NCBI GenBank assembly: GCA_944364705.1
Contig: CALVWH010000139.1
Span: 1-5,629, forward strand
Source: an uncultured Bacilli bacterium
GTDB taxonomy: Bacteria > Bacillota_I > Bacilli_A > RF39 > UBA660
Reading direction: 5' to 3'
DNA length: 5,629 nucleotides
Translations under genes and position numbers: made by a program
Shown: positions 1-5,602 of the stretch, piece after piece
How the letters are laid out: each line of letters starts with the position of its first letter
How positions within the stretch are numbered: position 1 is the stretch's first letter
The notes under the pieces: generated by a model
The model's database searches: none
Told to the model about the DNA's origin: nothing
Seen by the model: only the letters and a program-made list of their open reading frames with translations

Positions 1-23
1 TCATAGATCTTTAAACAAGCAAA

Positions 24-52
24 GAAAAAATCCTAATATTATTTATTAGGAT
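24..52 (-). terminator. Rho-independent terminator of the dehydrogenase gene
   Basis: Positions 30-38 (ATCCTAATA) and 44-52 pair perfectly over 9 bp around a 5-nt loop at 39-43. On the minus strand the stem is followed by five further T, one C and more T, an ordinary U-tract. The stem lies inside the last codons of the dehydrogenase and the stop codon (39-41) sits in the loop. The stem is A+T-rich, so termination may be incomplete. Confidence 0.75.
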
Positions 53-1064
53 CGACTAAAATTTTTACAGCTGCATCCGTTCCACTGGTTAATCGCTCAT
101 ACGCTTTTTGTACATCTTCTAAACTAACAATATCATCAACAAAAGGTGATACCACAATTTGTTTATCCGCAATTAAACGAATACAAGTTTCAAATTCCTG
201 TTTCGTATATGCAATCGCACCCTTTAACGTTAATTCACTCATAACGGAAACAACCACTGGAATATTAATTGGTGTTAAAGAAACCCCAACCAATACAACC
301 GTTCCACCAGGTCTTGATGCAAGAATCGCACTTGTTACTGCTTTATCATTTCCACAACACTCAATAACAACATCAAAACCACCTTGTGTATCTTTCATAA
401 TTTCTTGAATAAGATCTTCTTTTTTCGCATCGTATCGTTTATCCGCTACTCCATGAGAAAGTGCTTTTTGTCCTCTTGCATCATTGGTTTCACTAACAGC
501 AACGAAACTTGCACCCTCTTTTTTCGCAAACATTGCGGAAAGTAAACCAATAATTCCACCACCAACAACAAGGACGTTTTGCCCAACTTTAATATCGGCC
601 AAATGAATCGCATGCAAAGCAACCGCCGTTGGCTCTACCATAGCCATTTCTTCATCCGTAACATTGTCTGGAACTTTCATTACCATATCACTACGAACAC
701 TCATCTTTGAAGCCAAAGCTCCTGGATTTGTTAAAGAAAGACCAGCTGCATAAGTCCAAGTTTCTCTACAATATTGAACATTTCCTGTTTCACAAGCAGG
801 ACAATGCATACATGGAGAAATTGGCAAAGCCGTTACACGATCTCCAATTTTTAAATCATCACGATTCCCAGGATCTAAAACCGTTCCACAAAATTCATGT
901 CCCAAAACTAAACCTTCTGGCTCTCCAATATCCCAATAATGAATATCTGAACCACAAATTCCAGCTTTTTTTACATGAATAACAACACTTCCATCTTTTG
1001 AAACTGGTTCTTCCAAATCCTTCACCGTAAAACTTCTTTTTCCTGTTAAAACAACACTTTTCAT
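39..1064 (-). CDS. Zinc-dependent medium-chain alcohol/polyol dehydrogenase
   Basis: This 341-residue protein has the full layout of the zinc-dependent medium-chain dehydrogenases (sorbitol, threonine and butanediol dehydrogenase type), cytosolic NAD(P)-dependent oxidoreductases acting on alcohols or polyols. The N-terminal GroES-like half carries the catalytic zinc ligands Cys37 (GICGSDIHYW), His56-Glu57 (GHEF) and Glu144 (VEP). The structural zinc lobe has Cys85, Cys88, Cys91 and Cys99. The Rossmann half has the glycine motif GGGIIG at 168-173, and Glu192 near the end of the second strand suggests NAD rather than NADP (inference). Length is normal for the family and nothing is missing. The ATG at 1062-1064 follows a strong AGGAGG (1071-1076) by 6 nt. 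It appears monocistronic, with its own promoter and terminator. HYW after the catalytic Cys resembles sorbitol/xylitol dehydrogenases, but the substrate cannot be fixed from sequence. Confidence 0.95.
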   Translation of the reverse strand: MKSVVLTGKRSFTVKDLEEPVSKDGSVVIHVKKAGICGSDIHYWDIGEPEGLVLGHEFCGTVLDPGNRDDLKIGDRVTALPISPCMHCPACETGNVQYCRETWTYAAGLSLTNPGALASKMSVRSDMVMKVPDNVTDEEMAMVEPTAVALHAIHLADIKVGQNVLVVGGGIIGLLSAMFAKKEGASFVAVSETNDARGQKALSHGVADKRYDAKKEDLIQEIMKDTQGGFDVVIECCGNDKAVTSAILASRPGGTVVLVGVSLTPINIPVVVSVMSELTLKGAIAYTKQEFETCIRLIADKQIVVSPFVDDIVSLEDVQKAYERLTSGTDAAVKILVDPNK

Positions 1065-1084
1065 ATTCTTCCTCCTATGATCTT

Positions 1085-1093
1085 ATTTTATCA
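1085..1093 (-). promoter_or_regulatory. Extended -10 promoter of the dehydrogenase gene
   Basis: The minus strand reads TGATAAAAT here, a TGn extended -10 with 5 of 6 matches to TATAAT. No convincing -35 lies 17 bp upstream, which extended -10 promoters can tolerate. Transcription would start near 1078, leaving a very short leader before the AGGAGG at 1071-1076. It lies downstream of the kinase terminator, so the dehydrogenase can be expressed independently. Confidence 0.45.
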
Positions 1094-1114
1094 CAAACCA
1101 AGAAATATTAAACC

Positions 1115-1161
1115 AAAAAAAAGAAATTTCTGCTTACTTGACATTCTTAAGAAATTTCTTT
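1115..1161 (-). terminator. Terminator of the peptidase/regulator/kinase operon
   Basis: AAAGAAATTTCT at 1120-1131 and its exact complement at 1150-1161 form a 12-bp stem around an 18-nt loop. On the minus strand the stem runs into a stretch of eight T (1122-1115) before GG. The first arm to be transcribed encodes the last codons of the kinase, and its stop codon (1147-1149) opens the loop. Each arm also contains the self-complementary decamer AGAAATTTCT, so the element is both a direct and an inverted repeat. The weak A+T stem and long loop lower confidence. Confidence 0.6.
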
Positions 1162-2268
1162 ATATGGTAAATGAACATAAAATTTTGTAAATTCCGAATC
1201 ACTCGTTGCATAAATTTTTCCACCGTGCAACTCAACAATTTCTTTAGCAATCGCAAGTCCTAATCCACTTCCTCCGGTTTTAGACGTTCTTGAATAATCC
1301 ATTCGATAAAACTTTTCAAAAATCTTTTGTAATTTTTCTTTTGGGATTTCTTTTCCTTTATTTGCAATCACACATTGAATCTCTTCTTTTGTCTTTTTCA
1401 CTTCGATTTGAATGGTATCTTCCAAACTATAAAAAATCGCATTCTTAATTAAATTGGAAAAAACACGTGCTAATTTATTTGGATCTCCATATACACAAGG
1501 ATTTTCACAACAAATCAAATCAATTTTTTTATTTTCTTCTTTTAACACTGGATAAAAATCATCAATCATTTGTTCCAACATCAATTTTATATTTAATTTT
1601 TCTTTTTCTAAAACAATCGTTTCCGAATTAAACCTTGTAATGTCAAATAATTCATTTATCAAATCTTCCAAACGATACGATTTTTCTAAAGCAATTTTTA
1701 TATATTTTTCTCTTTGAATCGTAGGCATATCTTTCACTTCATCTAATAAAGACAAATACCCAATCATAGACGTCAATGGTGTTTTTAAATCATGGGCTAA
1801 ATAAACAACCAAATCATTTTTTCTTTGTTCATTTTCTTTAGCTAAACGTTCCTTTTTTTCATATTCTCGTTTTAAATGATTTAATTGTTTTTCTAAATCT
1901 TCTAATTCTTTTGGCAATTCAATAAATTCCACCTCTTTATTAAAAACATCCTTCGATGCAGAAACAATAGATTCTTTATAATCAAAGATTTTTTTTAATA
2001 ATTTGTAAAGGAAAAAGAAAACACCAAAGAACCAAAGAAATAAACAAAAAAGAAAAGAAACCGGAAAATTTCGAAAAAATGAAAAAAGACGAACCATATC
2101 ATAATAAAAACCTGGAGATCGATCAAAAACCCACTGGAAATCTAAACTTGGAATCAAAACATAAGCAACGATAAAAACCAAAGCAAAGAAAAGAGTCCAT
2201 AAAAGAATCGGCTTAAAAAAAGGATATAATATTTTTTTATATTTTTCTTTTGATTCTTTACTTTTCAA
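1147..2268 (-). CDS. VanS-type sensor histidine kinase
   Basis: This is a 373-residue membrane sensor kinase. Two transmembrane helices (about 18-40 and 68-92) flank a short, aromatic-rich extracytoplasmic loop of about 27 residues. A HAMP-like and coiled-coil linker (about 93-150, with IELPKELEDLEKQLN typical of VanS-like kinases) follows. The HisKA domain has phosphoacceptor His159 in LAHDLKTPL. The ATPase domain has the N box around Asn272/Asn276, F box FEKFYR (317-322) and G2 box GGSGLGLAI (332-340). The G1 box reads NKGKEIP from 303, with Asn in place of the usual Asp; from memory this also occurs in VanS-like kinases. The start is a TTG (2266-2268) overlapping the end of the regulator gene by 11 bp. 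No ATG fits before the first membrane helix, and a weak GGAG/GGGG stretch lies upstream. It is translationally coupled to its partner regulator. The short sensor loop suggests sensing at or within the membrane; the ligand is unknown. Confidence 0.93.
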   Translation of the reverse strand: MKSKESKEKYKKILYPFFKPILLWTLFFALVFIVAYVLIPSLDFQWVFDRSPGFYYDMVRLFSFFRNFPVSFLFCLFLWFFGVFFFLYKLLKKIFDYKESIVSASKDVFNKEVEFIELPKELEDLEKQLNHLKREYEKKERLAKENEQRKNDLVVYLAHDLKTPLTSMIGYLSLLDEVKDMPTIQREKYIKIALEKSYRLEDLINELFDITRFNSETIVLEKEKLNIKLMLEQMIDDFYPVLKEENKKIDLICCENPCVYGDPNKLARVFSNLIKNAIFYSLEDTIQIEVKKTKEEIQCVIANKGKEIPKEKLQKIFEKFYRMDYSRTSKTGGSGLGLAIAKEIVELHGGKIYATSDSEFTKFYVHLPYKEIS

Positions 2269-2947
2269 TTTTATACCCCACTCCCCAAACGGTTTTAATA
2301 TATTTTGGATTTCTACTACAATCCTTCATCTTTTCCCGTAAATGCCGAATATGAACCATAACAGTATTATTATCCGCTTCATAATATTTCTCTTTCCAAA
2401 CTTCCATAAACAAATCTTCCGTTGTGACAACTTTTCCTCGATTCGAACATAAACACCAAAGAATAGAAAATTCGGTCGGTGTTAAATTAATTTTTTGATC
2501 ATTCAAATAAAATTCATGAGTCGCATGATTAATCACTAAATTACGAAAATCAATTTTATTTTCATTTTTCAAAGATTTTTGATTATATTCTTTATACCTA
2601 CGAAGTTGTGCTTTTACACGAGCGACAAATTCTAACGGTTGAAATGGTTTCGTAATATAATCGTCTGCTCCAAGCATAAGCCCTTGAATTTTATCGACAT
2701 CTTCAACTTTTGCGGTAACAAAAATAATCGGAAACTGATAAGTTTCTCTTATTTTCTCACATAAAGAAAACCCATCAATTCCTGGCATCATAATATCCAA
2801 AACTGCTAAATCAATGTTGTTTTCTTCAAGCGATGCAAGAGCTTCTTCACTAGAATAATATTTATAAACCACATAATGTTCATTTCTTAAATAAATTTCC
2901 ATAAGATCTGCGATCTCTTTTTCATCATCGACGACTAAAACATTCAT
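2258..2947 (-). CDS. VanR-type OmpR/PhoB-family response regulator
   Basis: This 229-residue cytoplasmic transcription factor is the cognate partner of the overlapping kinase gene. The receiver domain (about 1-118) has the acidic pocket Asp7-Asp8, phosphoacceptor Asp51 (VLDIMMPG), Thr78 (FVTAK) and Lys100 (TKPF), all intact. The C-terminal winged-helix domain (about 131-229) has the family signatures LTPTEFSILWCL, a recognition-helix region NTVMVHIRHLREK, and a closing WGVGYKIEK. Length is typical. The ATG at 2945-2947 is preceded by GAGGGAG (2953-2959) at good spacing. The gene lies 41 bp after the peptidase stop and has a consensus extended -10 in that gap, so it may be transcribed both from its own promoter and with the peptidase. 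Proteins of this family bind tandem direct repeats of about 11 bp, and such repeats exist upstream of the peptidase gene. The absence of resistance genes argues against calling it vanR. Confidence 0.95.
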   Translation of the reverse strand: MNVLVVDDEKEIADLMEIYLRNEHYVVYKYYSSEEALASLEENNIDLAVLDIMMPGIDGFSLCEKIRETYQFPIIFVTAKVEDVDKIQGLMLGADDYITKPFQPLEFVARVKAQLRRYKEYNQKSLKNENKIDFRNLVINHATHEFYLNDQKINLTPTEFSILWCLCSNRGKVVTTEDLFMEVWKEKYYEADNNTVMVHIRHLREKMKDCSRNPKYIKTVWGVGYKIEK

Positions 2948-2977
2948 AAATACTCCCTCTTCACGTAAATTAACGAT

Positions 2978-2986
2978 ATTATATCA
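2978..2986 (-). promoter_or_regulatory. Consensus extended -10 in front of the regulator/kinase pair
   Basis: The minus strand reads TGATATAAT, a perfect extended -10. It lies just past the stop codon of the peptidase gene and about 30 bp before the regulator ATG. The -35 position (about 3001-3006, TTTTCT on the minus strand) is weak. The box is inside an 11-bp dyad, GATATTATATC (2975-2985). It would give the two-component system its own basal expression. Confidence 0.6.
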
Positions 2987-2988
2987 CA

Positions 2989-3777
2989 TTAAGAATTATA
3001 AGAAAATGACCATAAATTTTTTATCTGATAAGATAGTCTTTCATAATCCCATAAAGCCTTACTACGAGAAATACTATTTGGATCATAAACTTTAATTTTA
3101 TTTCCTTCCAGTCCAACAAGAACAATAAAATGTCCTGTTTTAGTAAAATCTCCTGGTCGCATACTACAAATAATAGGATTTCCATTTCGTAAAGATTGAT
3201 AAATAGCTTCTTTTGATAAAGAAAGTTCCGTACTTTTTACACCAAAAGCTTCGGCTCCTTCGCTCATCAAAGACCAACTCGTTCCAGTATTTGGATAAAA
3301 GAATCCTTCCTTTTCTGAAAATTTCGCAATCTTATATGGGGTCAACTGAGAATCTCCGGTAAGTCCGATTAAAACCATCGATAAAGCCGTGGGTCCACAG
3401 CCACTAATCGCAAGGGCCTGACCTCCATAATCTGCATACCCCCACCTAGAATCCCATTGTAGTAGAAATGGAATGGTTCCTTTTTTAGCTTCTTCTACCG
3501 TATCTGCATAAACATTTCCTTCTTTTTCTGGATAATCTAAAACAAAATCTAACATTTCTATATTATTTGAAAGCATTTCTAATAATTCTATCGGATATTC
3601 TTCTCTATGATTTAAAACTTTTTGAATTCGTTTATCTTTTTTTTCTAATTGTTCTAGATGTTCAAAAAAACCTTCTTCTATTTGATTTTCTTGGAAAATG
3701 ATACTTTCTTCTTTCTTATACCTTAGGAAAAAAAAGAAACACAAGAAAAGAAAAAAAAACAAAACATATTTTTTCAT
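2989..3777 (-). CDS. Membrane-anchored C39-like cysteine peptidase
   Basis: A 262-residue protein with a short basic N-terminus and a Phe-rich membrane segment (about 4-18) followed by RYKKEE, which points to a signal-anchor and an extracytoplasmic body. After a charged, probably helical region (about 20-100) comes a papain-like C39_2-type domain. It has Gln107 (LLQWDSRWG), nucleophile Cys127 (SGCGPTALSMV), His216 (TGHFIVLVG) and Asp232 (YDPNS), a complete catalytic set. An in-frame ATG lies ten codons upstream (3805-3807), but AAGGAG at 3783-3788 sits 5 nt before the ATG at 3775-3777, so the shorter form is chosen. No ABC transporter domain is attached or nearby, so it is not a bacteriocin leader-processing exporter. 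It is first in a run with the VanRS-like pair, suggesting regulation by, or signalling to, that system. Substrate unknown; peptide or cell-wall cross-link cleavage is possible. Confidence 0.88.
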   Translation of the reverse strand: MKKYVLFFFLFLCFFFFLRYKKEESIIFQENQIEEGFFEHLEQLEKKDKRIQKVLNHREEYPIELLEMLSNNIEMLDFVLDYPEKEGNVYADTVEEAKKGTIPFLLQWDSRWGYADYGGQALAISGCGPTALSMVLIGLTGDSQLTPYKIAKFSEKEGFFYPNTGTSWSLMSEGAEAFGVKSTELSLSKEAIYQSLRNGNPIICSMRPGDFTKTGHFIVLVGLEGNKIKVYDPNSISRSKALWDYERLSYQIKNLWSFSYNS

Positions 3778-3782
3778 AAATG

Positions 3783-3788
3783 CTCCTT
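3783..3788 (-). promoter_or_regulatory. Ribosome binding site that decides the peptidase start
   Basis: The minus strand reads AAGGAG, 5 nt before the ATG at 3775-3777. The upstream in-frame ATG at 3805-3807 would place this site inside the coding region and has only A-rich sequence in front of it. The downstream ATG is therefore preferred and also puts the basic N-terminus directly before the membrane segment. Confidence 0.75.
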
Positions 3789-3824
3789 CCATAAACATAA
3801 TGTACACTTTTTTTCCTTTTCTTT

Positions 3825-3863
3825 TTTTAACATAATCTTAGAAAATTCTTAAGATTTTCTTAA
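3825..3863. promoter_or_regulatory. 11-bp-phased direct repeats, probable response-regulator site
   Basis: On the plus strand, TCTTAG (3836-3841), TCTTAA (3847-3852) and TCTTAA (3858-3863) start exactly 11 bp apart. A weaker TTTTAA falls on the same phase at 3825-3830. Tandem direct repeats at about one helical turn are the usual binding pattern of OmpR/PhoB-family regulators, and one is encoded in the adjacent operon. The block lies between the peptidase start and the sortase promoter. No good -35 is visible for the peptidase; only a weak TACATT (3804-3799, minus) could serve as a -10, as expected for an activator-dependent promoter. An inverted pair (AATCTTA 3834-3840, TAAGATT 3850-3856) allows a dyad reading instead. 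Confidence 0.5.
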
Positions 3864-3890
3864 ACTTTTTCGTTCATCAATTTTTTAACA

Positions 3891-3919
3891 TTTTCATTTT
3901 AAATAAAAAATGCTATAAT
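3891..3919 (+). promoter_or_regulatory. Sigma-A promoter of the sortase gene
   Basis: TTTTCA (3891-3896) and TATAAT (3914-3919) are separated by 17 bp, and the -10 is extended by TGC (3911-3913). Transcription should start near 3926, giving a leader of about 40 nt. The -35 is 27 bp from the end of the phased repeats. The spacer carries a short dyad, CATTTT at 3895-3900 with AAAATG at 3907-3912. Confidence 0.75.
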
Positions 3920-3966
3920 AAAAAATAGAAAAATAGCTCCGATAGAAAAAAGAAAGGACCATGAAA

Positions 3967-4794
3967 ATGAAAAAAAAGAGAAAAATAAAATGGAAAAATG
4001 TGATTGCTTTTCTTTTTCTCATCTTTTTTATCATCACACTGATCATTTCTCTTATTCAAATTTTTAAATGGAAAAAAGATTCAGAAAATACACACAGTCA
4101 AATCGATGAACTCGAAGAAATCACCAATATTACAGAAGTAGAAGATCACGAAGAAACGGAAATTATTGAGCAAGAAGAAATCGATGAAGATAATCCTTAT
4201 TGGGACTATATTAAAATGAACCTTATCGATGTTGATTTTTCTAAATTAAAAGAAATTAATAAGGAAACGGTAGGATGGATTCAAGTTCAAGGAACGAACA
4301 TCAATTATCCTTTTGTTCAAACAAAAGATAATAAATATTATTTAACCCATTCGTTTGATAAAAGTAAAAATGAAGCTGGATGGGTTTTCTTAGATTATCG
4401 AAATGATCTATCTTCTTTAAATAAAAATACGATTATTTATGCTCATGGAAGAATCGATCAAGTTATGTTTGGAACCTTAAAAAATATTTTAAATACAAAA
4501 TGGATTGAAAATACAGATAATTATATTATCAAGTTATCGACAGAATATGAAAATACTTTATGGCAAATTTTTAGTGCTTATCACATTCCAACGACCAGTG
4601 ATTATTTACAAACAAATTTTCAATCTTCGGAAGAATTTTTAACGTTTGCTAATACTTTATTACAAAGAAGTGCACATGACTTTCAAACAACAATTAAAGA
4701 TACCGATCATATTTTAACTTTATCTACCTGCTATAACAATAAAGAAAAAATGGTTCTACATGCAAAATTAATCAAAAGAGAAAAACGATCATAA
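3967..4794 (+). CDS. Class B-type sortase (cysteine transpeptidase)
   Basis: A 275-residue membrane protein with a basic N-terminus, one membrane anchor (about 11-33) and an acidic linker rich in Glu, Asp and Ile (about 39-75). A sortase domain follows to the C-terminus. Class B features are TVGWIQVQGTNINYPFVQ, the KYYLTHSF and AGWVFLDYRN blocks, His160 in YAHGR and the nucleophile Cys255 in TLSTC. Sortases cleave sorting signals and join surface proteins to the wall or pilus. The Arg that normally follows the Cys, just before the hydrophobic last strand, appears to be Lys261 (EKMVLHAK). AAAGGA at 3953-3958 is only 2 nt from an ATG at 3961 but 8 nt from the ATG at 3967, so the latter is preferred; the longer form adds two residues. 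The gene is divergent from the peptidase operon and monocistronic. No substrate with an LPXTG- or NPQTN-like signal is in the window. Confidence 0.92.
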   Translation: MKKKRKIKWKNVIAFLFLIFFIITLIISLIQIFKWKKDSENTHSQIDELEEITNITEVEDHEETEIIEQEEIDEDNPYWDYIKMNLIDVDFSKLKEINKETVGWIQVQGTNINYPFVQTKDNKYYLTHSFDKSKNEAGWVFLDYRNDLSSLNKNTIIYAHGRIDQVMFGTLKNILNTKWIENTDNYIIKLSTEYENTLWQIFSAYHIPTTSDYLQTNFQSSEEFLTFANTLLQRSAHDFQTTIKDTDHILTLSTCYNNKEKMVLHAKLIKREKRS

Positions 4795-4825
4795 AAAAAT
4801 AGCATTTTTATAGTGCTATTTTTTT
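4793..4825. terminator. Bidirectional terminator between sortase and permease
   Basis: An A run followed by TAGCA (4793-4804) pairs with TGCTA followed by a T run (4814-4825), giving up to 12 bp around a 9-nt loop. The A and T runs flank both sides, so each strand ends in a U-tract. The stem reaches into the stop codons of both convergent genes (4792-4794 and 4825-4827). Confidence 0.85.
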
Positions 4826-5496
4826 TACACATCTTTTTTCTGAAAAATCCGGTAAGAAATTTGATAAGAAATGGTATACATAACAATCATGAGAAAAAGT
4901 AATAAGAAAATACCATACGTATGAAAAAAAGATTCGATTTGTTTTTCATCCATAGAGATTCCCATGTTCATAAACCAAAAAGAAAGAACCACGATTAATA
5001 AGATAATTGCAAAAATAACTAAAAACATTTGAATTCTACCTTTTTCTGCTCCCCATTTGTAGACACAAGGAATTTGAATCGACTGAATAAAAGAAATTCC
5101 AAACATACCACCCATAGTAGAAATAAAAAGGCTTTGAACATTTAAAGAAATTACATGATCTGGACGAATAATATTCAAACAGAAAACTGCAAGAATACTA
5201 AACAAAAAACCTAATATTGCCCCCAAAAAAACCGATAAGATTGCTAAAACATACTTTGATAAAACAATTTCTTTTCTTGTTAATGGAAGAGATAAAATAA
5301 ATTTATCGGACTTTGAAGAAGCATCATAATTAAACGTAGAAAGAGAAATCATACCAATAATGGTACACATCAAAATTGGAATAATACTTACCGATTCCGT
5401 GGTTGCAAATCCAAAAACACAAAAACAAACAAAAATAATTAAAGTCGTTTTATAGCTTGCTAAATTATACAAATCCTTTTTAATTAAACCCTTCAT
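4825..5496 (-). CDS. ABC-2 type transporter permease subunit
   Basis: A 223-residue polytopic protein with six predicted membrane spans (about 17-32, 36-55, 82-110, 124-145, 156-178, 193-213). The opening MKGLIKKDLYNL and the cytoplasmic SLPLTRKEIVLSKY segment (69-82) are typical of the small ABC-2 permeases (ABC2_membrane_5 type) that pair with a separate ATPase, often under a GntR/YtrA-type regulator. Substrates in this group include peptides and antibiotics; this one's is unknown. The ATG at 5494-5496 has only a weak GAGAG (5502-5506) in front. The gene ends in the terminator shared with the sortase. No ATPase gene is present on either side within the window, so the partner must lie beyond the right edge or elsewhere. 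The upstream region has a hairpin and a long palindrome with promoter boxes, suggesting specific control. Confidence 0.85.
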   Translation of the reverse strand: MKGLIKKDLYNLASYKTTLIIFVCFCVFGFATTESVSIIPILMCTIIGMISLSTFNYDASSKSDKFILSLPLTRKEIVLSKYVLAILSVFLGAILGFLFSILAVFCLNIIRPDHVISLNVQSLFISTMGGMFGISFIQSIQIPCVYKWGAEKGRIQMFLVIFAIILLIVVLSFWFMNMGISMDEKQIESFFHTYGIFLLLFLMIVMYTISYQISYRIFQKKDV

Positions 5497-5511
5497 TTTT
5501 TCTCTCGTATA

Positions 5512-5547
5512 ATCAATCTTATAGAAATATTAATCTATTTGATTGAT
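5512..5547 (-). repeat. Imperfect 36-nt hairpin in the permease leader
   Basis: ATCAATC (5512-5518) pairs with GATTGAT (5541-5547), a TT/TT internal mismatch follows, and ATAGA (5521-5525) pairs with TCTAT (5534-5538) around an 8-nt loop, AATATTAA. On the minus-strand transcript it lies 5 nt before the weak ribosome binding site. No U-tract follows in the permease direction, so it is not a terminator there. It could be a translational control hairpin or a second DNA operator. Confidence 0.5.
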
Positions 5548-5566
5548 CCCTTTCTATTTATATTTT

Positions 5567-5595
5567 TTGATTTATTATACTTCTAGAAGTATAAT
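5567..5595 (+). promoter_or_regulatory. Rightward promoter overlapping the 32-bp palindrome
   Basis: TTGATT (5567-5572) and TATAAT (5590-5595) are 17 bp apart. Transcription would start near 5602 and leave the window to the right. No ribosome binding site or start codon is visible before the edge, so the gene it serves lies outside. Confidence 0.55.
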
Positions 5596-5600
5596 AAATC
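5569..5600. repeat. Perfect 32-bp palindrome, probable operator
   Basis: GATTTATTATACTTCT (5569-5584) is followed without a spacer by its exact reverse complement (5585-5600). The two half sites each hold a TATAAT, one per strand (5590-5595 plus, 5579-5574 minus). A perfect dyad with no loop and no adjacent U-tract suits a binding site for a dimeric or tetrameric repressor better than a terminator. Its position between the permease and the window edge suggests control of divergent transcription. Confidence 0.7.
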
Positions 5601-5602
5601 TC
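5574..5602 (-). promoter_or_regulatory. Possible leftward promoter of the permease gene
   Basis: By symmetry of the palindrome, the minus strand has TATAAT at 5579-5574. The -35 position 17 bp upstream (5602-5597) reads GAGATT and is poor. Initiation near 5567 would give a leader of about 70 nt containing the hairpin at 5512-5547. A regulator or a different start may be needed. Confidence 0.35.

Noticed and set aside
1..23. Possible end of a gene left of the window
   Set aside because: Too short to judge; no domain, stop context or repeat can be supported.
707..982. A 91-codon open frame on the plus strand
   Set aside because: It lies fully antisense to the well-supported dehydrogenase gene, has a low-complexity His/Lys/Leu-rich product and no recognisable domain.
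1147..2947. Vancomycin resistance locus
   Set aside because: Only the VanRS-like sensor pair is present. There is no D-Ala-D-Lac or D-Ala-D-Ser ligase, VanH, VanX or VanY, and VanRS-like pairs without resistance are common in Firmicutes.
2989..3777. Bacteriocin leader-processing C39 exporter
   Set aside because: The protein lacks the ABC membrane and ATPase domains of such exporters, is anchored with its peptidase apparently outside, and no double-glycine leader peptide gene was found nearby.
3778..3807. N-terminal extension of the peptidase from an upstream ATG
   Set aside because: The extension contains the AAGGAG ribosome binding site of the shorter form and adds nothing resembling a signal sequence; the ATG at 3775-3777 is better placed.
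3895..3912. CATTTT/AAAATG dyad in the sortase promoter spacer as an operator
   Set aside because: Six-base arms of low complexity in very A+T-rich DNA are likely by chance.
5569..5600. Terminator reading of the 32-bp palindrome
   Set aside because: There is no loop and no U-tract on either side, while promoter boxes are embedded in it.
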